Shown: positions 35,086 through 43,809 of the stretch, piece by piece
Numbering within the stretch: the stretch's first letter is position 1
Layout of the letters: every line of letters begins with the position of its first letter
From: Pedobacter sp. L105
GTDB lineage: Bacteria; Bacteroidota; Bacteroidia; Sphingobacteriales; Sphingobacteriaceae
Reading direction: 5' to 3'
Assembly (NCBI RefSeq): GCF_009765875.1
Contig: NZ_LMUP01000008.1
Coordinates: 1 to 64,000 of the forward strand
DNA length: 64,000 bases
The notes under the pieces: model-generated
Seen by the model: only the letters and a program-made list of their open reading frames with translations
The model's database searches: none
Told to the model about the DNA's origin: nothing
Position numbers and translations under genes: made by a program

Positions 35086-36786
35086 ATGAATTTAAATACT
35101 AAAGCAACTGCTCAAAATACCTATGATGCCATAGTAGTGGGATCTGGAATTAGCGGGGGATGGGCGGCTAAAGAGCTTACAGAAAAAGGACTGAAGGTAT
35201 TGATGCTGGAAAGAGGCAGAAATATTGAACATATAAAGGACTATACTACAGCCATGATGAAGCCATGGGAATTTAAACACCGCGGCTCACTGACTGAAGA
35301 ACAAAAAAGGACACATCCTGTTCAGAAAAGGGATTATCCTTACCAGGAATTTAATGAGAGCTACTGGGTAAACGACCTGGAATGCCCTTATACAGAGGTA
35401 AAACGTTTTGACTGGTACCGTGGTTTCCACGTGGGCGGTAAATCGCTGATGTGGGGAAGACAAAGTTACCGTTTCAGCGACATGAACTTTGAAGACAATA
35501 AAAAGGACGGCCACGGGGTTGACTGGCCGATAAGATATAAAGACCTGACCAAATGGTACGACTATGTGGAGCGTTTTGCAGGTATCAGTGGTCAGGCAGA
35601 AAACTGGCCTGCTTTACCAGACGGACAGTTTCTTCCTCCAATGGAAATGAACTGTGTAGAAAAGTCGGTAAAAAAACGGATTGAAGATCATTATAAAAAA
35701 GAGCGGATCATGACTATTGGCCGTACAGCCAATTTAACGGTACCGCATGGTGGAAGAGGCAGTTGCCAATACCGTAACCTTTGCAGCAGGGGATGTCCTT
35801 TCGGCGCTTACTTCAGCACCCAATCCTCTACATTGCCTGCTGCTGTGGCCACAGGAAACCTTACTTTAAGACCTTTCTCGCTGGTGGATCATATCGTTTA
35901 TGATAAAGAGACACAAAAAGCGACAGGCGTAGTGATCATCGATTCGGAAACCAAAGAGCATATGGAGTTCTTTGCCAAGATCATCTTTGTGAACGGCTCT
36001 ACTTTAGGCAGTACATTTTTACTGCTCAATTCAACTTCTGCAGAACATCCAAATGGATTAGGCAACAAAAGCGGTGAGCTGGGACATAATTTAATGGACC
36101 ACCATTTCCGCTGCGGTGCTTCTGGAGAAGCCGAAGGTTTTGAAGATAAATATACCTATGGCAGAAGGGCTAATGGCATCTATGTGCCAAGGTACCAGAA
36201 CATGGGTAACGACAAACGTGATTATTTAAGAGGTTTTGGTTATCAGGGCGGTGCAAGCCGTACAGGATGGCACAAAGATGTTGCAGAACTGGCCTTTGGC
36301 GGTGACTTTAAAGATCAGATGACACAACCAGGCATGTGGACCATGGGACTGGGAGGTTTCGGTGAATCTCTTCCTTACCACGAAAACAGGGTTTATATTG
36401 ATAAAACAAAAAAAGACGCCTGGGGAATGCCTGTTCTGGCGATCGACTGCGAGTTCAAAGAGAATGAAGCAAAGATGCGCGTAGCCATGATGAACGATGC
36501 AGCAGAAATGCTGGAAGCGGCAGGTATGAAAAATATTCAAACCTACGATAATGGTTCTTCACCAGGTATGGCTATTCATGAACAGGGAACAGCCCGTATG
36601 GGAAATGACCCTAAAACATCTGTACTGAATAAATGGAACCAGATGCATGAAGTAAAAAATGTATTTGTGACTGACGGATCATGCATGCCTTCCATCGCCT
36701 GCCAGAATCCATCGCTTACGTTTATGGCTTTAACAGCCAGAGCGGCAGATTATGCAGTTACTGAACTTAAAAAAGGAAATATTTAA
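35086..36786 (+). CDS. GMC-family FAD-dependent oxidoreductase, catalytic subunit of a probable glycoside 3-dehydrogenase
   Basis: 566 aa. FAD motif YDAIVVGSGISGGWAAKEL near the N-terminus and LMLERG; GGKSLMWGRQSYRFS (GMC signature); CQYRNLCSRGCPFGAYFST, a Cys-rich loop of this subgroup; C-terminal active-site pair His498 (AIHEQGTARMG) and Asn541 (CQNPSLT). No signal peptide, so export must be by hitch-hiking with the Tat-bearing subunit encoded upstream. With that subunit and the cytochrome c encoded further on, the trio resembles FAD-dependent glucoside 3-dehydrogenases, which oxidise C3 of sugars and disaccharides and pass electrons to the respiratory chain. The stop overlaps the next start (TAATG). 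Confidence 0.87.
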   Translation: MNLNTKATAQNTYDAIVVGSGISGGWAAKELTEKGLKVLMLERGRNIEHIKDYTTAMMKPWEFKHRGSLTEEQKRTHPVQKRDYPYQEFNESYWVNDLECPYTEVKRFDWYRGFHVGGKSLMWGRQSYRFSDMNFEDNKKDGHGVDWPIRYKDLTKWYDYVERFAGISGQAENWPALPDGQFLPPMEMNCVEKSVKKRIEDHYKKERIMTIGRTANLTVPHGGRGSCQYRNLCSRGCPFGAYFSTQSSTLPAAVATGNLTLRPFSLVDHIVYDKETQKATGVVIIDSETKEHMEFFAKIIFVNGSTLGSTFLLLNSTSAEHPNGLGNKSGELGHNLMDHHFRCGASGEAEGFEDKYTYGRRANGIYVPRYQNMGNDKRDYLRGFGYQGGASRTGWHKDVAELAFGGDFKDQMTQPGMWTMGLGGFGESLPYHENRVYIDKTKKDAWGMPVLAIDCEFKENEAKMRVAMMNDAAEMLEAAGMKNIQTYDNGSSPGMAIHEQGTARMGNDPKTSVLNKWNQMHEVKNVFVTDGSCMPSIACQNPSLTFMALTARAADYAVTELKKGNI

Positions 36787-37946
36787 TGGCAGCAGGAAAA
36801 ATTAGAATGGGCATGATTGGAGGCGGTAAAAACGCTTTCATTGGTGCCGTTCACCGTATTGCCGCAAATATAGACGGACAAATTGAACTGGTTTGCGGTG
36901 CTTTGAGCTCCGATCCGGAAACGGCAAAGGAGTCTGGAAAGGTTTTATTCTTAGCAGAAGATAGAAATTACGGCACTTATCAGGAGATGATTGAAAAAGA
37001 GAGTCTCCTTCCTGCCGACAGCAGAATGCACTTTGTAGTGATCGTTACGCCAAATTTCGCACATTTTGCCCCGGCCATGCTAGCCTTGGAGAACGGCTTT
37101 CACGTGGTAATTGATAAACCCATCAGTTTTACGCTGGCCGAAGCCAAACAGCTGGAAGAAAAAGTAAAGGAAACAGGGCTTACCTTATGTCTTACCTATA
37201 CCTATTCCGGTTATCCAATGGTTAAACAAGCCCGGCAGATGGTTAAGGATGGTGCTTTCGGAAAGATCCGGAAGATCCTGGTAGAATATCCGCAGGGCTG
37301 GCTAAGCCTACCCTCCGAACGTGATGGCAATAAACAATCTTCATGGAGAACTGACCCTTCGAAAAGCGGGATCAGCGGCTGTATGGGTGATATTGGTACG
37401 CATGCGGCACAGCTGGCAGAGTATATTTCGGGTCTGGAAATCACGCAGCTTTGTGCCGACCTGAATATTATGGTGGATGGACGTGCGCTTGATGATGATG
37501 GGAATGTGTTGCTAAAGTTCAACAATGGCGCCAATGGTGTGCTCGTTGCTTCACAGATTGCTGCCGGAGAGGAAAATGCACTGAAAATAAAAGTTTACGG
37601 AGAAAAGGGCAGCCTGGAATGGCATCAGGAAGAGCCCAATACGCTGAAAGTAAAATGGCTTGACGCACCCAGCCAATTGTACAGAACCGGTCAGGGATAT
37701 TTATCAGCCGCAGCACAATACAATGCCAGAACACCTGCAGGACACCCTGAGGGATATCTGGAAGCTTTCGCTAATATTTACAGAAACTTTGCCGCTACGA
37801 TAAAAGCAAAAATGGAGGGAACTGTTCCTACAGCAGAGATGCTCGACTTCCCCGGTGTGGAGGAAGGCGTAAGGGGAATGGCCTTTATAGAAAATGTAGT
37901 GGCTTCAAGCCAGTCAGATCAGAAATGGTTCGATTTTAAAATCTAA
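36786..37946 (+). CDS. Gfo/Idh/MocA-family NAD(P)-dependent oxidoreductase, cytoplasmic
   Basis: 386 aa, no signal peptide. N-terminal Rossmann domain (IRMGMIGGGKNAFIGAVHRI, FVVIVTPNFAHFAPAMLALE) with the conserved EKP-type element as VVIDKPISFTLAEA. The second domain has GISGCMGDIGTHAAQLAEYI, holding the His typical of this family (GDIGTHA), and FNNGANGVLVASQIAAGE. Such enzymes interconvert sugar hydroxyl and keto groups. Translation is coupled to the GMC gene by a one-base overlap. In a 3-keto pathway it would probably reduce imported 3-keto-sugars, which is inference from context. Confidence 0.85.
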   Translation: MAAGKIRMGMIGGGKNAFIGAVHRIAANIDGQIELVCGALSSDPETAKESGKVLFLAEDRNYGTYQEMIEKESLLPADSRMHFVVIVTPNFAHFAPAMLALENGFHVVIDKPISFTLAEAKQLEEKVKETGLTLCLTYTYSGYPMVKQARQMVKDGAFGKIRKILVEYPQGWLSLPSERDGNKQSSWRTDPSKSGISGCMGDIGTHAAQLAEYISGLEITQLCADLNIMVDGRALDDDGNVLLKFNNGANGVLVASQIAAGEENALKIKVYGEKGSLEWHQEEPNTLKVKWLDAPSQLYRTGQGYLSAAAQYNARTPAGHPEGYLEAFANIYRNFAATIKAKMEGTVPTAEMLDFPGVEEGVRGMAFIENVVASSQSDQKWFDFKI

Positions 37947-37949
37947 AGC

Positions 37950-39005
37950 ATGACAACAATTAAAGGACCAGCAGTTTTTCTGGCACAATTTATTGGAAAT
38001 GAAGAACCTTTTAATTCCCTGGACGGGATCTGCAAATGGGCAGCCGACCTTGGATTTAAAGGTATACAAATGCCTACACTCGATAACCGGTTTATCGACC
38101 TGCAAAAAGCAGCAGAGAGTAAGACCTATGCGGATGAGCTAAAAGGTAAAATTGAATTTTATGGACTAGAGATCACCGAATTATCTACTCATATTCAGGG
38201 TCAGCTGGTAGCAGTAAACCCTGCATACGACCAGGTTTTTGATGGTTTTGCACCAGAAAAATACAGGAATAACCCTAAGGCCAGAACGGAATGGGCTGTG
38301 CAGCAATTGAAATATGCGGCCAAAGCTTCCCAAAACCTGGGTTTAAATGCACATGCTACCTTTAGCGGATCTCTTTTATGGCATATGTTCCATCCCTGGC
38401 CACAGCGTCCGGAAGGGCTGGTAGAAGAAGGATTTAAAGAACTGGCGCGCCGCTGGCTGCCTATTTTAAATGAATTTGATGCCTGCGGTGTGGATGTTTG
38501 TTATGAAATCCATCCGGGTGAAGATCTTTTTGACGGGGCAACCTACGAGATGTTCCTTGAAAAAGTGAACAACCACCCCCGCGCCTGCCTGTTATATGAT
38601 CCTTCACATTTTGTATTACAGCAGCTGGATTATATCCAATATATTGATTTTTATCATGAACGCATTAAAGCTTTCCACGTAAAAGATGCCGAATTTAACC
38701 CCACAGGCAGACAGGGAACCTTTGGCGGTTATCAAAGCTGGGCAAACCGGGCCGGGCGCTATCGCTCTCCCGGAGACGGACAGGTTGATTTTAAAACTAT
38801 ATTTAGTAAACTTGCCCAATATGATTTTAAAGGCTGGGCTGTAATGGAGTGGGAATGCTGCATTAAAGATTCGGAAACCGGCGCTAGAGAAGGTGTTGAA
38901 TTTATAAAAAACCACATCATTCCGGTAACCACCAGGGCATTTGATGATTTCGCCGCTACAGGTGCAGATCTGGCTTTTAACCATCAGATTTTAGGTATAA
39001 AATAA
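37950..39005 (+). CDS. Sugar phosphate isomerase/epimerase-like TIM barrel, cytoplasmic
   Basis: 351 aa, AP endonuclease 2-type (xylose isomerase-like) TIM barrel without signal peptide. Likely metal ligands are Glu in VCYEIHPGED, Asp and His in LLYDPSHF, His in KAFHVKDAEF and Glu in WAVMEWECC. It starts 3 bp after the Gfo/Idh gene and ends 2 bp before the cytochrome gene. The family includes epimerases and isomerases acting on keto sugars; the context suggests a 3-keto-glucose or related substrate. The exact reaction is not readable. Confidence 0.82.
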   Translation: MTTIKGPAVFLAQFIGNEEPFNSLDGICKWAADLGFKGIQMPTLDNRFIDLQKAAESKTYADELKGKIEFYGLEITELSTHIQGQLVAVNPAYDQVFDGFAPEKYRNNPKARTEWAVQQLKYAAKASQNLGLNAHATFSGSLLWHMFHPWPQRPEGLVEEGFKELARRWLPILNEFDACGVDVCYEIHPGEDLFDGATYEMFLEKVNNHPRACLLYDPSHFVLQQLDYIQYIDFYHERIKAFHVKDAEFNPTGRQGTFGGYQSWANRAGRYRSPGDGQVDFKTIFSKLAQYDFKGWAVMEWECCIKDSETGAREGVEFIKNHIIPVTTRAFDDFAATGADLAFNHQILGIK

Positions 39006-39007
39006 TT

Positions 39008-39427
39008 ATGAAAAAGAAACACACACCACTACTAATTTTAGGCTGCCTGGCAATAGCCATCGCCTCATGCACAAGTCCCGGTTCTAAAGAAGAAAAAAAA
39101 GAATCTACAGAAACTGCAGTAACCAAGACTGACACTTCTGCAACAGTAAGCGCTCAGACACCCTCAGCATCACTTCCGGGAGAAAGCTTAATTGCCAAAT
39201 CTGATTGTTCAGGCTGTCACAACAAAACCCAGAAAATAATAGGGCCTGCATTTGTAGACATTGCAGCGAAATATCCTTCCAATGACGCCAATATCAGCCA
39301 TCTGGCAGATGTGATCATCAAAGGTGGTAAAGGTACCTGGGGCGACCTTCCAATGACCCCTCACCCTAACCTGAGTAAAGATGATGCCAAAACAATGGTA
39401 ACCTGGATCTTATCACTTAAAAAATAA
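39008..39427 (+). CDS. Cytochrome c class I lipoprotein
   Basis: 139 aa. Lipobox IASC at about residue 20 followed by a Ser/Thr/Lys/Glu-rich linker, so anchored in a membrane on the periplasmic side. The heme site is Cys67-Ser-Gly-Cys70-His71 (DCSGCHNK), and a Met ligand is likely in LPMTPHPNL, a class I small cytochrome (c551/c552 type). Next to the GMC dehydrogenase genes it probably takes electrons from that enzyme to the respiratory chain. Confidence 0.9.
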   Translation: MKKKHTPLLILGCLAIAIASCTSPGSKEEKKESTETAVTKTDTSATVSAQTPSASLPGESLIAKSDCSGCHNKTQKIIGPAFVDIAAKYPSNDANISHLADVIIKGGKGTWGDLPMTPHPNLSKDDAKTMVTWILSLKK

Positions 39428-39462
39428 TACAGCCGTTCCTTTTCTAACCAAATTAAACAAGC

Positions 39463-40920
39463 ATGGAAAAAATTGATAAAGATATAAATGCCACCAGCAG
39501 ACGTGCATTTTTAAAAACAACAGCTATTGCCAGTGCGGCATTTATGATCGTGCCCCGCCACGTTTTAGGGGGTAAGGGTTTTATTGCACCAAGTGACAGA
39601 TTAATTATTGCCAGTATAGGTGCAGGTGGAAAAGGTGCTTCTGATATTGCCGCTTTTCACAAAAGCGGGAAAGCAGATATCGCTTTTCTTTGTGATGTAG
39701 ATACCAACAGGGCCGCCGGCACAGTGAAGAATTTCCCTAAAGCGAAATTCTATAAAGACTGGCGGGAAATGCTCGATAAAGAGCACAAGAACTTTGATGC
39801 GGTGAGCGTATCAACTCCTGATCACAGTCACGCGATCATTACCGTAGCTGCTATGCAGCTTGGAAAACATGTGTATGTCCAAAAACCACTAACGCATGAT
39901 ATTTATGAAGCGAGGAAATTAACCGAAGCTGCTAAAAAGTATAAAGTAGTTACGCAGATGGGTAACCAGGGTGCATCAAATGATGGGCCCCGCCAAATGA
40001 AAGAGTGGTATGATGCCGGACTAATTGGCGATGTGCATACTGTCTATGCATGGACAGACAGACCGGTATGGCCTCAGGGTATTCCATGGTCGGCCAATAA
40101 AGCTGAAGTTCCGGCAAACCTTGACTGGGATCTATGGCTAAACACAGCACCTTATAAAGATTATGTAGAAAAACTGGTTCCTTTTAACTGGAGAGGCTGG
40201 TGGGATTATGGTACTGGTGCCCTTGGTGATATGGGATGCCACCTGATTGAAGCTCCTTTTAGTATGTTAGGCTTGAAATATGCTACTGATGTGCAGGCAA
40301 GTGTAGGCTCAGTTTATGTAGATGAGTTCAAACGCGGATATTTCCCTGATAGCTGTCCTCCTTCAAGCCATGTGACATTAACTTTCCCTAAAACACCAAA
40401 AACACAGGGAGAAGTAACCCTGCACTGGATGGATGGCGGAATACAGCCTACGCGACCTGATGAGCTGGAAGCAAATGAGCTTTTTGGTGATGGTGCTAAC
40501 GGAACCTTGTTTATTGGTACCAAAGGAAAGATGATGAGTAGCACGTATAGCGCTAATCCAAGATTACTTCCATTAAGCCGCAATAAAGACATTAAGGTTC
40601 CGGAAAGATTTGCCCGCGTACCGCATGGTGCAGACGGACATTATGCACAATGGGTAGAAGCTTGTATTGCCGGTTATGGTAAAAAAGAACTGAGCTCTCC
40701 GTTTGAAATTGCAGGCCCATTAACTGAAGCTTTGTTAATGGCCAACCTGGCCATCAGGGGAAATGATGTACGTCGTACTTCAGCAGATGGCAGGGTAAGT
40801 TATCCAGGCAGAAATATTAAACTGCTGTGGGATAACGAGAATATGAGGGTAACAAATTTTGATGATGTCAATCAATATGTAAAACGAGAATACCGTAAAG
40901 GCTGGTCACTCGGTATATAA
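39463..40920 (+). CDS. Gfo/Idh/MocA-family oxidoreductase, Tat-exported
   Basis: 485 aa with Tat signal SRRAFLKTTAIASAAFMIVP. The Rossmann domain follows (LIIASIGAGGKGASDIAAFH, SVSTPDHSHAIITVAAMQLG, VYVQKPLTHDIYEARKLTEA), where QKPLTHD replaces the EKP motif as in other exported members. The second domain has GALGDMGCHLIEAPFSMLGL. Tat export implies that it folds and binds NAD(H) in the cytoplasm and works in the periplasm with tightly bound cofactor. The family includes enzymes using the cofactor without net turnover, which would suit hydrolysis or rearrangement of glycosides via keto intermediates. Confidence 0.88.
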   Translation: MEKIDKDINATSRRAFLKTTAIASAAFMIVPRHVLGGKGFIAPSDRLIIASIGAGGKGASDIAAFHKSGKADIAFLCDVDTNRAAGTVKNFPKAKFYKDWREMLDKEHKNFDAVSVSTPDHSHAIITVAAMQLGKHVYVQKPLTHDIYEARKLTEAAKKYKVVTQMGNQGASNDGPRQMKEWYDAGLIGDVHTVYAWTDRPVWPQGIPWSANKAEVPANLDWDLWLNTAPYKDYVEKLVPFNWRGWWDYGTGALGDMGCHLIEAPFSMLGLKYATDVQASVGSVYVDEFKRGYFPDSCPPSSHVTLTFPKTPKTQGEVTLHWMDGGIQPTRPDELEANELFGDGANGTLFIGTKGKMMSSTYSANPRLLPLSRNKDIKVPERFARVPHGADGHYAQWVEACIAGYGKKELSSPFEIAGPLTEALLMANLAIRGNDVRRTSADGRVSYPGRNIKLLWDNENMRVTNFDDVNQYVKREYRKGWSLGI

Positions 40921-40939
40921 TTTAATTTAACAATCAATT

Positions 40940-41635
40940 ATGAGATCTTATTATTTTTCAGCACTCTTTATCATCAGTATAATGAGCATTGGCAGTACTA
41001 AAGCACAGCATACCGACAAGGGATTTACTCCCTTGTTTGACGGAAAAACAACTCAGGGCTGGCACACTTATGGAAAAAACTTCACCGGAAAAGGCTGGAA
41101 AGTTGAAGATGGGGTAATCCATTTTGACCCGGCAGCCAAACAGGGGGATGCAGGTGACCTGGTGACAGACAAAGAATACACCAATTTCCATTTGAAAGTG
41201 GATTGGAAAGTGGCTCCGGGTTCTAACAGCGGAATACTTTTCCATATCCATGAAGACCCTGCTAAATACAACCAAACCTATAGCACCGGACCAGAAATGC
41301 AGGTGATCGATAACGACGGCCATCCGGATGGCAAGATCATCAAACATCGTGCAGGCGATTTGTACGACCTGGTGAAAAGCAGCTCAGAACCCGTAAAACC
41401 AGTAGGACAATGGAACACTGCCGAAATTATCAGTAACCACGGCAAATTGAAACTCATCCTGAACGGGGTGGAGATTGTTTCCACAACAGAGTTTGATGAC
41501 AATTGGAAAAGCCTCATCGCGGGCAGCAAGTTTGCAAAATGGGAAGGATTTGGAACATTTAAAACCGGAAAAATATCATTGCAGGACCATGGAGAAGAAG
41601 TTTGGTTCCGTAATATCATGATTAAAGAACTCTAA
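40940..41635 (+). CDS. DUF1080 (3-keto-disaccharide hydrolase domain) protein, secreted
   Basis: 231 aa with signal peptide (FSALFIISIMSIGSTKA). The single domain PF06439 is a concanavalin-like beta-sandwich: GFTPLFDGKTTQGWHTYG, GWKVEDGVIHFDP, GDLVTDKEYTNFHLKVDWKV, GSNSGILFHIHED, GPEMQVIDNDGHPDG, GDLYDLVKSS, WNTAEIISNHGKLKLILNGV and IMIKEL at the end. Members of this family cleave glycosides oxidised at C3, by hydrolysis or elimination. In the periplasm it would act on the product of the GMC dehydrogenase. 19 bp after the previous gene. Confidence 0.9.
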   Translation: MRSYYFSALFIISIMSIGSTKAQHTDKGFTPLFDGKTTQGWHTYGKNFTGKGWKVEDGVIHFDPAAKQGDAGDLVTDKEYTNFHLKVDWKVAPGSNSGILFHIHEDPAKYNQTYSTGPEMQVIDNDGHPDGKIIKHRAGDLYDLVKSSSEPVKPVGQWNTAEIISNHGKLKLILNGVEIVSTTEFDDNWKSLIAGSKFAKWEGFGTFKTGKISLQDHGEEVWFRNIMIKEL

Positions 41636-41658
41636 CCAAACAACCAAAACAAACCAAA

Positions 41659-42909
41659 ATGATGAACGTAAACATACGTATCAAGTTATCAGTCATGATG
41701 TTCCTGGAATTTTTTATCTGGGGCTCATGGTTTGTTACACTCGGTACATTTCTATTTAACAATCTCAAAGCTACGGGTTCTGAAACAGCCGCAGTGTTTT
41801 CTACACAATCATGGGGAGCAATCATTGCCCCTTTTATTATTGGTTTGATTGCCGACCGTTTTTTTAACGCGGAAAAAATCCTGGGTATCTTACACCTTAT
41901 CGGGGCAGTGCTGATGTATCAAATGTACCAGGCTACAGAAGTCAGTGTATTTTATCCTTATGTACTGGCCTACATGATCTTGTTTATGCCTACCCTTGCG
42001 CTGGTCAATTCAGTTTCATTTAACCAGATGAAAGATGCGGAAAAAGAGTTTGCCAACATCAGGTTCTGGGGAACTTTCGGATGGATCGTTGCCGGGTTAT
42101 TTATCAGTTATCTGTTCTTATGGGATTCTGCAGACGGACAAAAAGCAGGGTTGTTAAAAAACACTTTCCTGATGGCCGGAATAGCTTCCCTGGTGTTAGG
42201 GCTGTTTAGCTTTGCCTTACCTAAAACACCGCCGAAAGTAGTGAAAGGCGAAAAGGTGAAACTGTCAGATGTACTGGGACTGGATGCACTAAGAATGTTG
42301 AAGGATAAGAACTTCGCTATTTTCTTCGTATCGGCTATCCTGATCTGTATTCCATTGGCTTTTTATTATCAGAATGCAAATCTGTTTTTGTCTAGCATTG
42401 GTGTGGCAGGACCGACAGGAAAAATGGCCATCGGGCAAGTTTCCGAAGCCCTATTTTTATTGATGATCCCCGTATTTTTTACCAAGTTCGGATTCAAAAA
42501 GACTATCCTGGTTGGAATGCTGGCCTGGGCAGTAAGATATGCCCTGTTCGCTTATGGTAATGCAGGTGAACTGAGTTTTATGCTGATCATAGGAATTGCA
42601 CTACACGGTGTTTGTTATGATTTCTTTTTTGTTTCAGGACAGATCTATACCAATTCCAGGGCAGGCGAGAAATATAAAAGCGCAGCACAGGGGCTGATTA
42701 CTTTGGCTACCTATGGTGTAGGCATGCTGATTGGTTTTGAAGTTGCGGGATTAATTACAGACAGCTACAAACTGGCTAATGGAACAGTAGACTGGAAGAT
42801 GGTATGGATCATCCCTGCTGGAATTGCATTGGTTGTTTTCTTGCTGTTTTCCGTATTCTTTACCGATAAAAACAAAGAAGCCGATGTTAACCAATTAAAT
42901 AACGCATAA
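41659..42909 (+). CDS. MFS transporter, nucleoside/sugar:proton symporter type (NupG/XapB-like)
   Basis: 416 aa, 12 predicted membrane helices. The start IRIKLSVMMFLEFFIWGSWF, then LGTFLFNNL, GAIIAPFIIGLIADRFF and MFMPTLALVNSVSFNQM, RFWGTFGWIVAGLFISY, match the nucleoside:H+ symporter family, widely found in Bacteroidota sugar operons. The start could be 41659 or the next codon (41662). In this operon it is the only permease and probably brings 3-keto-sugars or monosaccharides from periplasm to cytoplasm. The substrate is inferred. Confidence 0.87.
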   Translation: MMNVNIRIKLSVMMFLEFFIWGSWFVTLGTFLFNNLKATGSETAAVFSTQSWGAIIAPFIIGLIADRFFNAEKILGILHLIGAVLMYQMYQATEVSVFYPYVLAYMILFMPTLALVNSVSFNQMKDAEKEFANIRFWGTFGWIVAGLFISYLFLWDSADGQKAGLLKNTFLMAGIASLVLGLFSFALPKTPPKVVKGEKVKLSDVLGLDALRMLKDKNFAIFFVSAILICIPLAFYYQNANLFLSSIGVAGPTGKMAIGQVSEALFLLMIPVFFTKFGFKKTILVGMLAWAVRYALFAYGNAGELSFMLIIGIALHGVCYDFFFVSGQIYTNSRAGEKYKSAAQGLITLATYGVGMLIGFEVAGLITDSYKLANGTVDWKMVWIIPAGIALVVFLLFSVFFTDKNKEADVNQLNNA

Positions 42910-42911
42910 CC

Positions 42912-43799
42912 ATGGGATCAGAACAGAGCCGTAGAAAAATGTTGAAAACATTAGTAGCCGGAACGGCTGTATTGGGAGCGTCAAGAGCTTTACCAGATTT
43001 TGCTATGGAAAAAACAAAAATTGAACCCGCAGCATTAAAAGGTAATGTGAACCATTCCGTTTGCCGCTGGTGTTATAGCAGCATGTCATTAGATGAACTC
43101 TGCGTGGCTGCGAAAGAAATGGGCATTAAAGGAATCGATCTGATAGGCCCTGAAGAGTGGCATATATTGAAAAAATATGATCTCTATTCTCCCATGTGTA
43201 ATGGAGCAGAAATTAATCTGACCGACGGTTGGAATGACCCTGCTTTTCATGCAACGCTAATAGACAATTACACCAGAATGATTCCTTTGGTAGCCAAAGC
43301 AGGTTATAAAAATCTAATCTGCTTTAGCGGAAGCCGCAGAGGGAAAGATGATGAAACCGGCTGGAACAATTGCGTGGAAGGATTGAAAAAAGTTATACCT
43401 CTTGCCGAAAAGCATAATGTGGTATTGGTGATGGAACTACTAAACAGTAAGGTAAACCATAAGGATTATCAGTGTGATCGTACCTCCTGGGGTGCTGAAC
43501 TGGCCAAAAGACTGGGCTCAGAAAATTTTAAGCTGCTTTATGATATTTATCATATGCAGATTGATGAAGGTGATGTAATACGTAATATTCAAACTTATCA
43601 TCCTTATATTGCACATTACCATACCGGGGGTGTTCCTGGCAGAAATGAAATAGACGAAACACAGGAACTCTATTATCCTGCCATCGTTAAAGCAATACTG
43701 GCAACAGGATTTAAAGGGTATATTGCACAGGAGTTTGTCCCTAAACAGGAAGATAAACTTCTTTCCTTAAGAAAAGCAATAAGTATTTGTGACCAATAA
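42912..43799 (+). CDS. Hydroxypyruvate isomerase-like TIM barrel, Tat signal
   Basis: 295 aa. N-terminus SRRKMLKTLVAGTAVLGASR is a twin-arginine signal. The TIM barrel resembles Hyi: NHSVCRWCYSSMSLDELCVA, GIDLIGPEEW, metal ligands Glu in VLVMELLNSKVNH, Asp in LLYDIYHMQ, His in AHYHTGGVPGRNEID and Glu in IAQEFVP. True Hyi is cytoplasmic, so this exported homologue probably acts on another sugar. It starts 2 bp after the permease gene. The stop lies just before the next gene's start region. Confidence 0.83.
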   Translation: MGSEQSRRKMLKTLVAGTAVLGASRALPDFAMEKTKIEPAALKGNVNHSVCRWCYSSMSLDELCVAAKEMGIKGIDLIGPEEWHILKKYDLYSPMCNGAEINLTDGWNDPAFHATLIDNYTRMIPLVAKAGYKNLICFSGSRRGKDDETGWNNCVEGLKKVIPLAEKHNVVLVMELLNSKVNHKDYQCDRTSWGAELAKRLGSENFKLLYDIYHMQIDEGDVIRNIQTYHPYIAHYHTGGVPGRNEIDETQELYYPAIVKAILATGFKGYIAQEFVPKQEDKLLSLRKAISICDQ

Positions 43800-43809
43800 A
43801 CTGACTAAG